Shown here piece after piece: positions 33,207 to 42,657 of a DNA stretch of 64,000 bases (position 1 is its first letter; each line of letters starts with the position of its first letter). Under the pieces are notes generated by a model that saw only the letters and a program-made list of their open reading frames with translations, was not told the DNA's origin and ran no database searches. Source of the DNA: CBDCFV01 sp965261795 (GTDB lineage Bacteria > Chloroflexota > Dehalococcoidia > Lucifugimonadales > UBA3495); assembly GCA_965261795.1 (NCBI GenBank), contig OZ253476.1, positions 2,170,001 to 2,234,000 on the forward strand, in the 5' to 3' direction. The translations under genes and the position numbers were made by a program.

Positions 33207-34955
33207 ATGACAACGACCATGGCCGGGCAGATAAATGCTGGAACAATAGACGAAATCAAGAAGCGTGGTTGCACGGTGGTCACCGGCGGCGGTCACGCCA
33301 TCGCGGTGTTTCACCACGACGGCGAGTTGTTCGCGGTCGACAACCGTTGTCCCCACATGGGTTTCCCCTTGGACCGGGGAAGTGTCAAGGATGGCATCCT
33401 GACCTGCCACTGGCACCACGCCAGGTTCGATCTCGCTAGTGGCGGCACTTTCAATCCCTTCGCCGACGACGTCCGCAGCTATCCGGTAAGCGTATCCGAC
33501 GGCGTAGTCTGGGTGGACCCCCAGCCGGCCCCCAGGGATGAGGTAGCGCACTGGTCGGCCCGTCTCCGAGACGGTATGCAACACAATATCAGGCTGGTAA
33601 TCGCCAAGGCAGTCCTCGGCCTACAAGCGGCGGGCTGCGACTACCGCGTGGCTCTCGGCATCGGCGCCCGGTTCGGCACGGAATACTCCGCCGATGGATG
33701 GGGCGCGGCGATGAGCATGTTGACCTGCATGGCCAACATCCTACCGGAGTTGAACGAGGATGACCGGCCTCGGGCGTTGTACCAAGGCCTGATGCACGTA
33801 GCCCGGGAGTGCGACGGCAAGGCGCCCCGGTTCATCGTGGACCCGCTGCCCGGCGGAGAGACGAGGCCAGAGGTGTTCAAAAGTTGGTTCCGCAACTTTA
33901 TCGAGGTGCGGGACGACGACGGTGCGGAGCGGTGCCTGCACACGGCGATAGAACTGGGGTTTCCTCCGACAACCATTGCCGACATGGTGTTCGCCGCTGC
34001 CACCGACCACATTTACCTGGACGCCGGGCATACGGTGGACTTTGCCAACAAGGCTTTCGAGTTGCTGGACCACATCGGCTGGGACCACGCCGGCCAAGTG
34101 CTCACCAGCTTGACCCACAGCATGGCCCGGGCAAGGCGCAGCCAGGAATTAAGCTCTTGGCGCACTCCCATAGACCTGGCTTCGATGGTATGGAAAGCCA
34201 GGGATGAACTGCCGGGTCTGTGGGAGCAGGGCAGGGCCAACGAAGGTGAGTGGCAGGACGAGGAAGGACTTGCCTCCGTCATGCTGGGAGACGACCCCGA
34301 TGCAATCATCGATGGCATTAAGGAGGCCATAGCTGGAGGGGCTGCGGCCGAAGCTCTTGGCTCGACCGTGGTCTACGCCGCCTTCCTGCGGATGGCCCAC
34401 TTCCACACGTCCAACGAGTTCCGCGACTGGGACACCGTCCACAACACGCTGACCGCCGCCAACGCGGTGCATTTGGCGCTGCGGCGGGCGCCGTCCATCG
34501 AGTTGCTGCGGGCGGTGTTCGACGTCGCAATCAGTATCTACTTGGACCGGTTCCTGAACATGCCGCCGCAGCGGATACCGAACACGGGCAACTGCGCCAT
34601 CGACGCCGGCTCGTTGCTCTCCCAGTTGTTGGAGCGGGCTGACGTCCGGCAGCAGGTGGATGAAGTGGCGCAGATCGTTTCCCAATACTTGACCGGCGCC
34701 GGACAACCCGGCCCGTTGCTGAACACGCTGGGCCGACTGATGCTGAGGGAAGACGCCGGGTTCCACTCGTTCCAACTGGTGGACGCAGGCTTCAAGCAAT
34801 TCGGGCTGCGTGAAGGCTCCGACGCAGGCCGGAAGGTGCTTATAGGGATGTCCAGGTTCCTGGCGGCCCACTCCCCAACGCCGAGAGCCGTCGGCCAGAC
34901 ATACCAGATTGCGCTGCGGCTGCAACGGGGCGAGGAGATTTACCAGGAAGGGTAG
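33207..34955 (+). CDS. Rieske [2Fe-2S] protein fused to a large helical domain
   Basis: 582 residues; ATG at 33207 after GAGGTG. The N-terminal about 105 residues are a complete Rieske ferredoxin domain with cluster ligands in CPHMGFPLDRG and CHWHHARFDL (C-x-H and C-x-x-H). The remaining about 470 residues are soluble, largely helical and rich in His and Asp (AAATDHIYLDAGHTVDFANK, LTSLTHSMARARR, MAHFHTSNEFRDW), with no catalytic domain I can name. It is not the alpha-subunit catalytic domain of ring-hydroxylating oxygenases. It may be an oxidase-like helical enzyme fed by the Rieske centre. Confidence 0.82.
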   Translation: MTTTMAGQINAGTIDEIKKRGCTVVTGGGHAIAVFHHDGELFAVDNRCPHMGFPLDRGSVKDGILTCHWHHARFDLASGGTFNPFADDVRSYPVSVSDGVVWVDPQPAPRDEVAHWSARLRDGMQHNIRLVIAKAVLGLQAAGCDYRVALGIGARFGTEYSADGWGAAMSMLTCMANILPELNEDDRPRALYQGLMHVARECDGKAPRFIVDPLPGGETRPEVFKSWFRNFIEVRDDDGAERCLHTAIELGFPPTTIADMVFAAATDHIYLDAGHTVDFANKAFELLDHIGWDHAGQVLTSLTHSMARARRSQELSSWRTPIDLASMVWKARDELPGLWEQGRANEGEWQDEEGLASVMLGDDPDAIIDGIKEAIAGGAAAEALGSTVVYAAFLRMAHFHTSNEFRDWDTVHNTLTAANAVHLALRRAPSIELLRAVFDVAISIYLDRFLNMPPQRIPNTGNCAIDAGSLLSQLLERADVRQQVDEVAQIVSQYLTGAGQPGPLLNTLGRLMLREDAGFHSFQLVDAGFKQFGLREGSDAGRKVLIGMSRFLAAHSPTPRAVGQTYQIALRLQRGEEIYQEG

Positions 34956-34977
34956 ATTACCTCCGGCAGCAGCGCCG

Positions 34978-35532
34978 CTAAGCCCCTTGGAAAATTTGGG
35001 AAACCGGCAGATGGAATCCGGAAAGGATTTCGGACTCCACCGTGTCGCCCAGTCCAGAGAGGAAAAGGCGGCTGTATTGGCCGCTTTCCAAACCGAGCGC
35101 CTCAACCGTCCTTGCCTGCGGAGACACAATCCAGCATTCCCGGACGCCGATCTGTGCGTAGTCGGCGAGCTTGCTTTCGATGTCTACCCGGGTGTTGCTT
35201 GGCGACAGAATCTCTACTACCAGATCGGGGCCGCCATGAATCCGATCGCCCAGTATGCCGGAGTTTTCGTTGCTGACGAACAGCAAGTCCGGCTGCCGTA
35301 CTCGCAGCGGCTCTTGCCGAACAATGACATCAAGGGGCGCATACCATACCCACCCTAGCCCATGCTCGCTGACGAACCGCTGTAGCGGCCTGTAAATATT
35401 GCCGGAAATAGTCTGGTGTGAGCGCGTAGGTCCCGCAGCCATCAGGAGTTCACCATCAATAATCTCGTAACGCGCCTTGGTCTCCGGGCTGTCAAGGTAG
35501 TCTTGATAGGTTAGCCTGGTCTGTAGTGTCAT
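34978..35532 (-). CDS. Uma2 family (DUF820) endonuclease-like protein
   Basis: 184 residues, the compact Uma2 form: LTYQDYLDSPETKARYEIIDGE, VRQPDLLFVSNEN, PDLVVEILSPSNT and KLADYAQIGVRECWIVSP, with the D...E-x-L core and downstream Lys/Tyr of the family. It lacks the C-terminal coiled coil of the two other Uma2 proteins in the window. Convergent with the Rieske gene, 22 bp away. Confidence 0.85.
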   Translation of the reverse strand: MTLQTRLTYQDYLDSPETKARYEIIDGELLMAAGPTRSHQTISGNIYRPLQRFVSEHGLGWVWYAPLDVIVRQEPLRVRQPDLLFVSNENSGILGDRIHGGPDLVVEILSPSNTRVDIESKLADYAQIGVRECWIVSPQARTVEALGLESGQYSRLFLSGLGDTVESEILSGFHLPVSQIFQGA

Positions 35533-35612
35533 AGGAGCACTCTCGCTGGCTTGGGAATCACCGAACAGATGGACATTGGACGAATCTGACCAAGGCGCTG
35601 GACTGCTACCCT

Positions 35613-36638
35613 CTAATACTCTACCCGGTACACCCGCACGGCAGTGTCATGGAACATCTCGGCGCGTTCCGAAGCTGAGTAGCCTTTGGACAGCCGCTTG
35701 AAGGCATTGTACATAACGTTGTAAGAGTACGAGACCTTGTCCACCGGGAAGTTGCTCTCGAACATGCACCGGTTGGGGCCGAACTTCTCGATGCAGTAGT
35801 TCATAAAAGAGGCCATTGATTCGGCCAGTTCCTCGGAACCGATGGGTGTGTCTCTGGTGTGCCAGTCAAACCCGTTGGCGGGCATACCCATGCCGCCAAG
35901 CTTCATGTTCACGTTGGGGCATTCCGCCACGGCGTCGATGCCCCTCCGCCACTGGGCCAGCACTTCCTCGTCACGGCCCGCATACGGTCCAATTCTCATG
36001 AGGCCGCCGATATGGTTCAGAATGATCGTCAGGTCGGGCAACGCCTTGGCGAAATCGGCCAGATCGGGCATCTGGTGGAAGTACATCCAACCTTCAAGAG
36101 ACATCCCCATGTCCGATAGCACCTTGGCCCCGGCGCGGAACTGGGCCGTGCCCAACTGGCCCGGCGCCCGGTGGAGGGCTGTGTTGACTATCTCAGGGCT
36201 GTCGTCCCAAGTAACCGAGTGACGGATACCGCGGAACCTGTTGGAGCTGGCGGCTTGCAGGGCCTCGAGCACCGGTTTCACACCGTCGCCAAGGTTGAGG
36301 TTTGCGTGACCGACGATGGCCGCGGCGGCTTGTCCCGGGCCGTACAGGCCGGTGGCGCTGGCAGCGGCCAAGCCTTGAACGAACTCCACCTCGCCCACGG
36401 GCCGCATCTCTTCGGGGCCGCTGGCGCGGTACATGGACCTGGCCTCAACGAATACGGTTGAGCGAACATTGGTGACGCTGTTGATGTCGTCGGCCAGTTC
36501 GTGCAACAAGTAGCGTTGGTGGGGGACCCGCTCGGTCCTGAAGTCCCAGAAGTGGTGGTGGGGGTCGCAGATCGGGATTTCCGGCTCCAGAACGGGCTCC
36601 GTCGTCAACTCCAGCCAGTCATTACCTCCGAATGGCAT
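35613..36638 (-). CDS. Amidohydrolase family protein (amidohydrolase_2 type)
   Basis: 341 residues; ATG at 36638 with GGAGG 7 bp upstream. The metal-binding start is ICDPHHHFWDF, followed by FRGIRHSVTWDDS, IILNHIGGLMR and MFESNFPVDK, the pattern of the ACMSD-like/lactonase branch of the TIM-barrel metallohydrolases. Members hydrolyse lactones or decarboxylate aromatic acids. Neighbours (ketopantoate reductase-like, NCS2 permease) do not fix the substrate. Confidence 0.9.
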   Translation of the reverse strand: MPFGGNDWLELTTEPVLEPEIPICDPHHHFWDFRTERVPHQRYLLHELADDINSVTNVRSTVFVEARSMYRASGPEEMRPVGEVEFVQGLAAASATGLYGPGQAAAAIVGHANLNLGDGVKPVLEALQAASSNRFRGIRHSVTWDDSPEIVNTALHRAPGQLGTAQFRAGAKVLSDMGMSLEGWMYFHQMPDLADFAKALPDLTIILNHIGGLMRIGPYAGRDEEVLAQWRRGIDAVAECPNVNMKLGGMGMPANGFDWHTRDTPIGSEELAESMASFMNYCIEKFGPNRCMFESNFPVDKVSYSYNVMYNAFKRLSKGYSASERAEMFHDTAVRVYRVEY

Positions 36639-36713
36639 GATGACGCCTCCATTACATAATCTAGCGGCTCTATCATAACATACGGTAGGGGACTGCCTTG
36701 GGGGTCAGTCTGC

Positions 36714-37643
36714 CTACCCCAAAGCAGCCTCGATCCTCAACGCCCACGGCTTGAGAATGGCGTAGAGGGCGTCGTTGACAGGTGTGGGGACGCCAGCTTC
36801 ACGGCCCATGCGCACCGCCGTGCCGGTGATGCCCTCCAGTTCCACGGGACGGCCGTCGGTGAAGTCCTTGGCCAGCGAGGCTCTGCCGTCGGCCGGGAAT
36901 CGATCGAGGGAGGACATGGCCCATTCCAGCGAGTCGTCCATGACGGGGGCGCCCTTGGCCCGGCCCACAGCGAGCACCTCTTCGATAGCCTGCTGGATCA
37001 ACTGCCTGGTTTCCGGTATGGAGCGCATCTCCTCGTAGACCGAGTTGGTGGCGGCGTTGACCGCCGCAGACCCGGCGATGTAGGCGTACTTCTTCCAGAG
37101 CATCCCCGGCATATTTTCCTGTAACTCGACGCGCCAGTTGGCGTGCTGGAACACCTCCAACAGCCTTTGGCCTCGCTCCGTGATGCCGGGTTCCATCTCA
37201 CCGAAGCTGGCGATGCCGGGACCTGCCTGCGACACGACTCCAGGGGCTACTATACGACCTTCCATGTAGGCGGAGCCAATCATGACCGGCTCGCGGCCCA
37301 AGACATCGGCCAATTGGTCGCCGTTGTCGATCCCGTTTTGCAGGGTGAGGACCACTGTATCGGGCCCAACCATGGGCCGGGTGGCTTCTATGGCGGCGGC
37401 ATTCTGGTACATCTTCACGTTGAAGAGGACCAGGTCCTGGACGCCCGCTTTTGAGGTGTCTTCAAAGGCTTTCCCCGGTGCTTGGAATGTGCCGTCGTTG
37501 ACGCTTTCAACCCGCAGGCCCCGCTCCTGGATGGCGGCCAAGTGGGCGCCCCTGGCTATAAAGGTAACATCGTGCCCGTCCCTGGCCAACAGTCCGCCGA
37601 AATAGCCGCCTACGCCTCCGGTACCCATTACGCTTATTTTCAT
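36714..37643 (-). CDS. Ketopantoate reductase (PanE/ApbA) family 2-oxoacid reductase
   Basis: 309 residues; ATG at 37643 after GGAGG. NADP-binding motif ISVMGTGGVGGYFGGLLA, then VLTLQNGIDN, the catalytic-Lys segment LWKKYAYIAG, and the C-terminal family region ASLAKDFTDGRPVELEGITG. The family reduces 2-dehydropantoate, but many paralogues in degraders act on other branched oxo acids. No other pantothenate gene is nearby, so the precise role is open. Confidence 0.88.
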   Translation of the reverse strand: MKISVMGTGGVGGYFGGLLARDGHDVTFIARGAHLAAIQERGLRVESVNDGTFQAPGKAFEDTSKAGVQDLVLFNVKMYQNAAAIEATRPMVGPDTVVLTLQNGIDNGDQLADVLGREPVMIGSAYMEGRIVAPGVVSQAGPGIASFGEMEPGITERGQRLLEVFQHANWRVELQENMPGMLWKKYAYIAGSAAVNAATNSVYEEMRSIPETRQLIQQAIEEVLAVGRAKGAPVMDDSLEWAMSSLDRFPADGRASLAKDFTDGRPVELEGITGTAVRMGREAGVPTPVNDALYAILKPWALRIEAALG

Positions 37644-37777
37644 TTCGGGATTTACCTCCTTTCAGTCACCAAAAACGACCCTTTTCAGCCACGGTTCCAC
37701 CCAAAGCACCGCTCCGGGTTATCCCACCCACAGGCCTTCACAGGGTATCCTTCACCGTAAGGGTGTTCAATATGAGT

Positions 37778-39568
37778 CTAGTCGAGTCTGGAAGCCCTCA
37801 TGGAACGCTCGGCCACCAAGACCTTTACGACGTCCACGCCGTAATATTTCTGATGCCGCACCGATTCGGCGTAGTGGTGCAGCAACCGGAAGGACACCTC
37901 GTGTTCCTGGGACTCCTCCTCGTTCAGATACGACAGTTGGTCCTGAAGGTTCTGTCCCTCCAGCGCCGCGAAAAATTCCAACTCCAGGATACCGCTTCCG
38001 GGGCGAGCCACGATGGTCAGCCGGCGGGGTCCTACGGGCTCGTTGGCGTCATCAGCCGACAGCAGGCTGAAGAGCGTCTCCTCACCGGCGGCGCACAGCC
38101 TGTCCGTCGAGGTATCATCCCATCCGTTGTTGGCGGAAATTTCCTTGAGGAAGGCATCGATTTCAGGCAGCGCCGAATCATTCAACGCCGTCTCCATCCT
38201 GCTGGGACGGGGGCTGGTAAACTCGGCAAACCAAGTCATCAGGACCGCCGCTATGGTGCCGGCGGTCAGGCCGTTGTCCAGGAACCTGATCCACACGGCG
38301 CCCGGCAGGTCACCGATAATACCCGAAGTCTCCAGGCCCATACCCAACGAGAAGGCCAGTCCCATAATCAGCGTCTTTTTGTGATCGAGGTCGTCTTGAT
38401 TGACGGTACGTATGCCCTCCACCACGTAAGTGCCCATAAGCACCAGCAAATATGCTCCCATGACGGGAGCCGGGATCATCAGCAGGACTGCCGTCAGCTT
38501 GGGAGAGAAGGCCAAGGCCACCAGCATAGCCCCGGCCGCATACCCGACATTCCTGCTGGCAACACCGGTGAGGCTTACGAGCGAACCGCTGGTGGCCGAG
38601 TTGATGGTCGTCGGAGGTGACCCGGCGACCCCGCTCAACAGGACTCCTACTCCATTGGCGTTCAAAGAACTCTGCACCAAGCGAAAGTCGGTGGCCCGGG
38701 ACCTTCGCCTCGACAGCCGCTGCACGACTACGCTGTCCCCCAAGTTCTTGATACCGTTGATCAGCACAACAATAACGACCATCGGCAGAAGTGTCAGGAA
38801 CCCGTGAGGGTCCGGCACGCCGAATCCGGGAAACCAGGTCCCCGGGACCCCGACCCACGGCGCTTTGACAACGAGTTGAAAATCGTACAATCCGAAGGGG
38901 ACGGCAGCCACGCAACCGGCCACTATGCCCATGAGGGGCACCCACAACCGCCAGACTCCGGAGACCCGCAGCCCCAACCCCACTACCACGACCAGGGTTA
39001 CCGTTGCGACCACGGGTCCGGAGACGGGCAGGGCACCGGCGGTTACCGCGGTAACCCTGCCGGCTGCAATCGGTATCACCGTGGCGGCCAACAGCAGCAG
39101 CGCAGTGCCTGCCACTACGGGCGTGATGATCCGGCGCAGCAACGGTAGCCATGCCGAGAGCGCAAACTGGGCTATAGCTCCCGCGACCACAAGGCTGGCC
39201 AACATGGCCGGGCCGCCCTCCTTGAGCGCGGGCACTGCGACGACTATGAGAGAGATGCTGGCAGCGGTGATAAGGACGTGCCCGGAACCCAGCCGCCAGA
39301 CCCGGCCGGCTTGTAGGGCCGTGGTGAAGCCGCATATCAGCAACGCGGCGAAGGCGGCCCATATCAGGTACTGCTCGGACTGCTCCGCCACGTGGGCTGT
39401 GGTGGTCACCGTGGTTACTATGGGCGTCAGGACCAGCAGGACTCCCTGGAAGCCGGCGGTAACCGACACAAAGAGAGGACAAGGTTCGTCGGGTTCGTAG
39501 CGGATGTGGTCGTTGCTTTGGTCTGTTGCCACGCCGTCTCCAAGCAGGGTATACCCTTCGTGAGACAA
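37778..39568 (-). CDS. NCS2-type purine/pyrimidine permease with C-terminal anti-sigma/GHKL-like domain
   Basis: 596 residues from a TTG at 39568 (a GTG at 39532 is another option). Residues about 30-450 hold about 12-14 helices of the uracil/xanthine permease family, with GVAGSPPTTINSATSGSLVSLTG as the substrate-site loop. The last about 140 residues are hydrophilic: a helix with DRLCAAGEETLFSLL, then RRLTIVARPGSGILELEFFA, resembling the ATP-binding (RsbW-like) fold of anti-sigma kinases. Ordinary NCS2 proteins end about 450-500 residues. The extension could couple transport to signalling; the fold call is tentative. Confidence 0.8.
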   Translation of the reverse strand: MSHEGYTLLGDGVATDQSNDHIRYEPDEPCPLFVSVTAGFQGVLLVLTPIVTTVTTTAHVAEQSEQYLIWAAFAALLICGFTTALQAGRVWRLGSGHVLITAASISLIVVAVPALKEGGPAMLASLVVAGAIAQFALSAWLPLLRRIITPVVAGTALLLLAATVIPIAAGRVTAVTAGALPVSGPVVATVTLVVVVGLGLRVSGVWRLWVPLMGIVAGCVAAVPFGLYDFQLVVKAPWVGVPGTWFPGFGVPDPHGFLTLLPMVVIVVLINGIKNLGDSVVVQRLSRRRSRATDFRLVQSSLNANGVGVLLSGVAGSPPTTINSATSGSLVSLTGVASRNVGYAAGAMLVALAFSPKLTAVLLMIPAPVMGAYLLVLMGTYVVEGIRTVNQDDLDHKKTLIMGLAFSLGMGLETSGIIGDLPGAVWIRFLDNGLTAGTIAAVLMTWFAEFTSPRPSRMETALNDSALPEIDAFLKEISANNGWDDTSTDRLCAAGEETLFSLLSADDANEPVGPRRLTIVARPGSGILELEFFAALEGQNLQDQLSYLNEEESQEHEVSFRLLHHYAESVRHQKYYGVDVVKVLVAERSMRASRLD

Positions 39569-39863
39569 ATCACCCCAGCCTCTTGAGTCGGGGTCAATAG
39601 TTTATCCAAAATCCGGCCAGCCTGCATATACCGGTCAGTTCCTGGTTGATGCCGCATTAAAGGGACCTTGGGAACAGCCCATAAAGCTGTTGTTGACAAG
39701 GGCAACTGCCCGCGTTTTTTGAGGGCGCCGGTCGGAAGGACTACCATGACCACTGCGGGCTAACTATGTAGTGGTACCATAGCCCATACAACCCAGAAGG
39801 GACTGACCCACCGAATAATCTCCGCGGAGGTCTCCCATGGGTCTGGAAGCTGGAGGATAGCTA

Positions 39864-40784
39864 TTGCAGGTCTTGATTATCGGGGCCAGCGGTTTCATTG
39901 GACAGTACATCGTGCGGCGCCTGAACGAGACGATGAGTCATGGAGTCGTTGGCACATTCTTGTCTCGCTACCCCTCGGACGGCGGTAACTCCTGGCACCG
40001 AGTTGAGCTGACCGACGCTGCAAGGTTGGAGCAGGTATTCCGGTTGGCCAAGCCTGAAGTGGTGGTGCATCTTGCGGCCATCGCCGATGTGACGATGGCT
40101 GCAAGAGACCCTGAGAGGGCCACGGCGGTCAACGTGGCCGCCACGTCGTCCATAGCCCGGCTATGTGCATTGCACGAGGCCAAGTTAATTTTTGTTTCAA
40201 CCGAGTACGTATTTGACGGCGAGCGTGGATACTACCGGGAGGATGATGCCCCGAGGCCCATCACCCACTACGGTAAAACCAAATGGCAAGCTGAACAGGA
40301 GGTGGCGAAGCTGGCCTCCCATTGGAATATCCTCCGCACCAGTATTGTGTACGGTTGGCCGGGGCCGGGGAAGCGGAATTTCGCCCCTTGGTTGATTGAA
40401 CGCCTCCGGAACGGCCAACCTTACCATGGCCCGACGGATGTACATCGAACGCCGATTTACGTTGAGCACCTGATTGATGGAATTGAAAAGTTGGTGGAAG
40501 GAAACTACTCAGGCATCCACCACGTGGCGGGGCGCGATTTGGTGAGCATGTACGATTTCGCCCGCACGATCGCCGAAGTCTTCCACTTGGACGACGGATT
40601 GGTGGTCCCAGTGGACCCCGCTACCGGAGGACTTCCGGGGACGAATGCGCGAGAACCCGTAGCGGGGTCTTCCATCCCTGATCTTCTGGGATTGGACTGT
40701 GCCCGGACGATGCGGTTGATTGGTCTGGACCATCCGGGACTGGTTGAAGGGACAGCGGCGATGCAAGCGCGCGGGGCCTTTTAA
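39864..40784 (+). CDS. RmlD/SDR-type NAD(P)-dependent sugar-nucleotide reductase
   Basis: TTG start at 39864 with GGAGG 7 bp upstream; 306 residues. Extended SDR: nucleotide motif VLIIGASGFIGQYIV, VVHLAAIADV, the Ser of FVSTEYVFDGERG, catalytic Y-x-x-x-K in HYGKTKWQAE, and RTPIYVEHLIDGI. This matches dTDP-4-dehydrorhamnose reductase-like proteins and also MAT2B-type relatives. It stands alone, so cell-surface sugar synthesis is only a suggestion. The 294-bp gap before it shows no clear promoter. Confidence 0.87.
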   Translation: MQVLIIGASGFIGQYIVRRLNETMSHGVVGTFLSRYPSDGGNSWHRVELTDAARLEQVFRLAKPEVVVHLAAIADVTMAARDPERATAVNVAATSSIARLCALHEAKLIFVSTEYVFDGERGYYREDDAPRPITHYGKTKWQAEQEVAKLASHWNILRTSIVYGWPGPGKRNFAPWLIERLRNGQPYHGPTDVHRTPIYVEHLIDGIEKLVEGNYSGIHHVAGRDLVSMYDFARTIAEVFHLDDGLVVPVDPATGGLPGTNAREPVAGSSIPDLLGLDCARTMRLIGLDHPGLVEGTAAMQARGAF

Positions 40785-40809
40785 GACTCCTTCCGGACCT
40801 GAGTCCACG

Positions 40810-40840
40810 CGGGCCGGTTGGAACCGCGTCCACCGGCCCG
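40810..40840. terminator. Hairpin between convergent genes
   Basis: Perfect 9-bp GC stem (40810-40818 with 40832-40840), 13-nt loop, 26 bp after the RmlD-like stop and facing the acyl-CoA ligase gene end. No T-run; weak evidence for termination. Confidence 0.4.
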
Positions 40841-41026
40841 GACTGCGCCTGACCAGGTCAGAGTGCAGACTTTTCGTATACCGTAGGCCTGCACTAAACA
40901 GGCTTCGCCCTGGTTATTGACTGGCTTATGGTCATGGCCACAGCCAAGTAGTTGGTGTCCTCTTCTGGAAATCTCAGGACAAACCAAGGAGATTGCCGTC
41001 AGGAGGGGAGTTGCAGGCCCAGCGGT

Positions 41027-42580
41027 TCAGACGAGGGTTCCAAACTGCTCCCGAAGGTCGCGTTTCAACACCTTGCCCATTACGTTGCGGGGCAACTCGT
41101 CAACGAACACCACGGAGCGGGGGCGTTTGAAGCTGGCGAGGTGTTGGGTACAGTACTGGATTAGCTCACCTTCCGCCACGTCTCCGGAGCCCTTGACCAC
41201 CACGGCGCATACCTCCTCGCCCCACTCAACGTCGGGGATTCCAATTATCGCCGCATCCTCTACGCTGGGGTGCGACCTGAGCACCTGCTCCACTTCTTCC
41301 GGGGAAACCATTTCGCCGCCACGCTTGATGAAGTCCTTGGCCCGGCCAGAGAGGTAAATATACTCGTCTTCATCCTGGTAGCCCAGATCTCCAGTGTAAA
41401 TCCAGCCGGAGCGGATTGCTTCACGGGTGGCGGCTTCCTGCTGCCAGTACCCGCGCATCATACGCGACCCCCGGGCAACTATTTCGCCCACCTCTCCAGT
41501 GACCACGTCGTTGCCGTCCTCATCTACTATTTTCACCTCCACGTCTTCCAAGGGTTTGCCGATGGAGGTGAGGCGGCGCAGCTTTCTTTCAATCTCTTCC
41601 GGCCCGCCCTCCAGGACGTGGTCCTCCGGCGGGAGCATGGTGATGGTGGAGGCCGTCTCAGTCTGACCGAAGGCGTTGATGAACCGCGCGTTGGGGAATT
41701 TACCTATTGCGTTCCTGATTACTTCCATCGGCATGGGCGCCGCGCCGTAGGTGATAACGTCCAGCGATGACAGGTCGTATTCCTCGAAACTCGGGTGGTC
41801 CATCAGGTGCTTGAGCATCGTGGGCACCAGCATCGCCCGGTTGGCCCGGTGCCGCTGGACCAAATCCATCCACTCTTCAGGATCGAATTGCCGCATGATG
41901 GCAAGTGTGCGCCCCCCGTAGACGGCCGCCAACGCCGCTTGCAGGCCAGCGATATGGTACAGAGGGACGGTGAGCAGGTTTGTCTCTTCCGAGTCGGGGT
42001 CGGCGGGATTGACGGTCGCCAGCAAGTAGCCGGAAAAGCTTTCGTGGCTGAGCATCACCCCCTTGGGTACGCCGGTAGTGCCGGCGGTGAACATGATCAC
42101 CGTGGTATCGTCGTCGTCCCCCTCCGGGAAGTGGAGTTGGTCGGGCAGCGCGCCTTCCAGGAATTCTTGGTAGCTGATTGTGCCGTTGGAGGCCTCGCCG
42201 TCGAGTACGACCACCTGTTCGGGAGTGGCCTCTCCTTCCGTGGAGACCAAGGAAAGGTATCTCTCCCCGACGAACAACACCTTCGGCTTAGCGATGGCCA
42301 GCATCTGTTCCAGTTCTTCCGACTTGGCGCGGAAGTTGATGGGGACGTATATGGCGTCCAATTGGGCAGCAGCGAAGTAGACCTCTATGCATTGCGGAGT
42401 GTTTACCTGCATCAGGGCCACACGGTCTCCCGCTCCGACACCGCGGTCAGCCATGGCGTTGGCCAGCGAGTTTACCCGCTCCTGAAACTCGGTAAAAGTG
42501 ATCTCCTCGTTGTCGAAGAGCATTGCGGCCCGGTCCGGCACGATAGCGCCGGCTATCATTAAAAACTCGCTTGTGTTCAT
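41027..42580 (-). CDS. Acyl-CoA synthetase (AMP-forming, class I adenylate-forming)
   Basis: 517 residues; ATG at 42580 behind GGAGA. The phosphate-binding loop is MFTAGTTGVPKGVMLSH, followed by FGQTETAST, YTGDLGYQDEDEYIYLSGRAKDFIKRGGE and the C-terminal catalytic Lys in PRNVMGKVLKRDLR. It activates a carboxylic acid to its CoA thioester with ATP. Two crotonase genes follow upstream on the same strand, suggesting a degradative acyl-CoA pathway. Chain type cannot be read. Confidence 0.94.
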   Translation of the reverse strand: MNTSEFLMIAGAIVPDRAAMLFDNEEITFTEFQERVNSLANAMADRGVGAGDRVALMQVNTPQCIEVYFAAAQLDAIYVPINFRAKSEELEQMLAIAKPKVLFVGERYLSLVSTEGEATPEQVVVLDGEASNGTISYQEFLEGALPDQLHFPEGDDDDTTVIMFTAGTTGVPKGVMLSHESFSGYLLATVNPADPDSEETNLLTVPLYHIAGLQAALAAVYGGRTLAIMRQFDPEEWMDLVQRHRANRAMLVPTMLKHLMDHPSFEEYDLSSLDVITYGAAPMPMEVIRNAIGKFPNARFINAFGQTETASTITMLPPEDHVLEGGPEEIERKLRRLTSIGKPLEDVEVKIVDEDGNDVVTGEVGEIVARGSRMMRGYWQQEAATREAIRSGWIYTGDLGYQDEDEYIYLSGRAKDFIKRGGEMVSPEEVEQVLRSHPSVEDAAIIGIPDVEWGEEVCAVVVKGSGDVAEGELIQYCTQHLASFKRPRSVVFVDELPRNVMGKVLKRDLREQFGTLV

Positions 42581-42657
42581 CGTCCGTCTCCTTGAAAACG
42601 GTTTCCCTTCATCCTGACCTTCTCCTCAGGTAGTTAAGGAGTTATCGAGAAACTCTG

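Noticed and set aside
39693..39720. Short GC hairpin followed by T-run before the RmlD-like gene
   Set aside because: The stem is only 4 bp, and no gene ends nearby on that strand.
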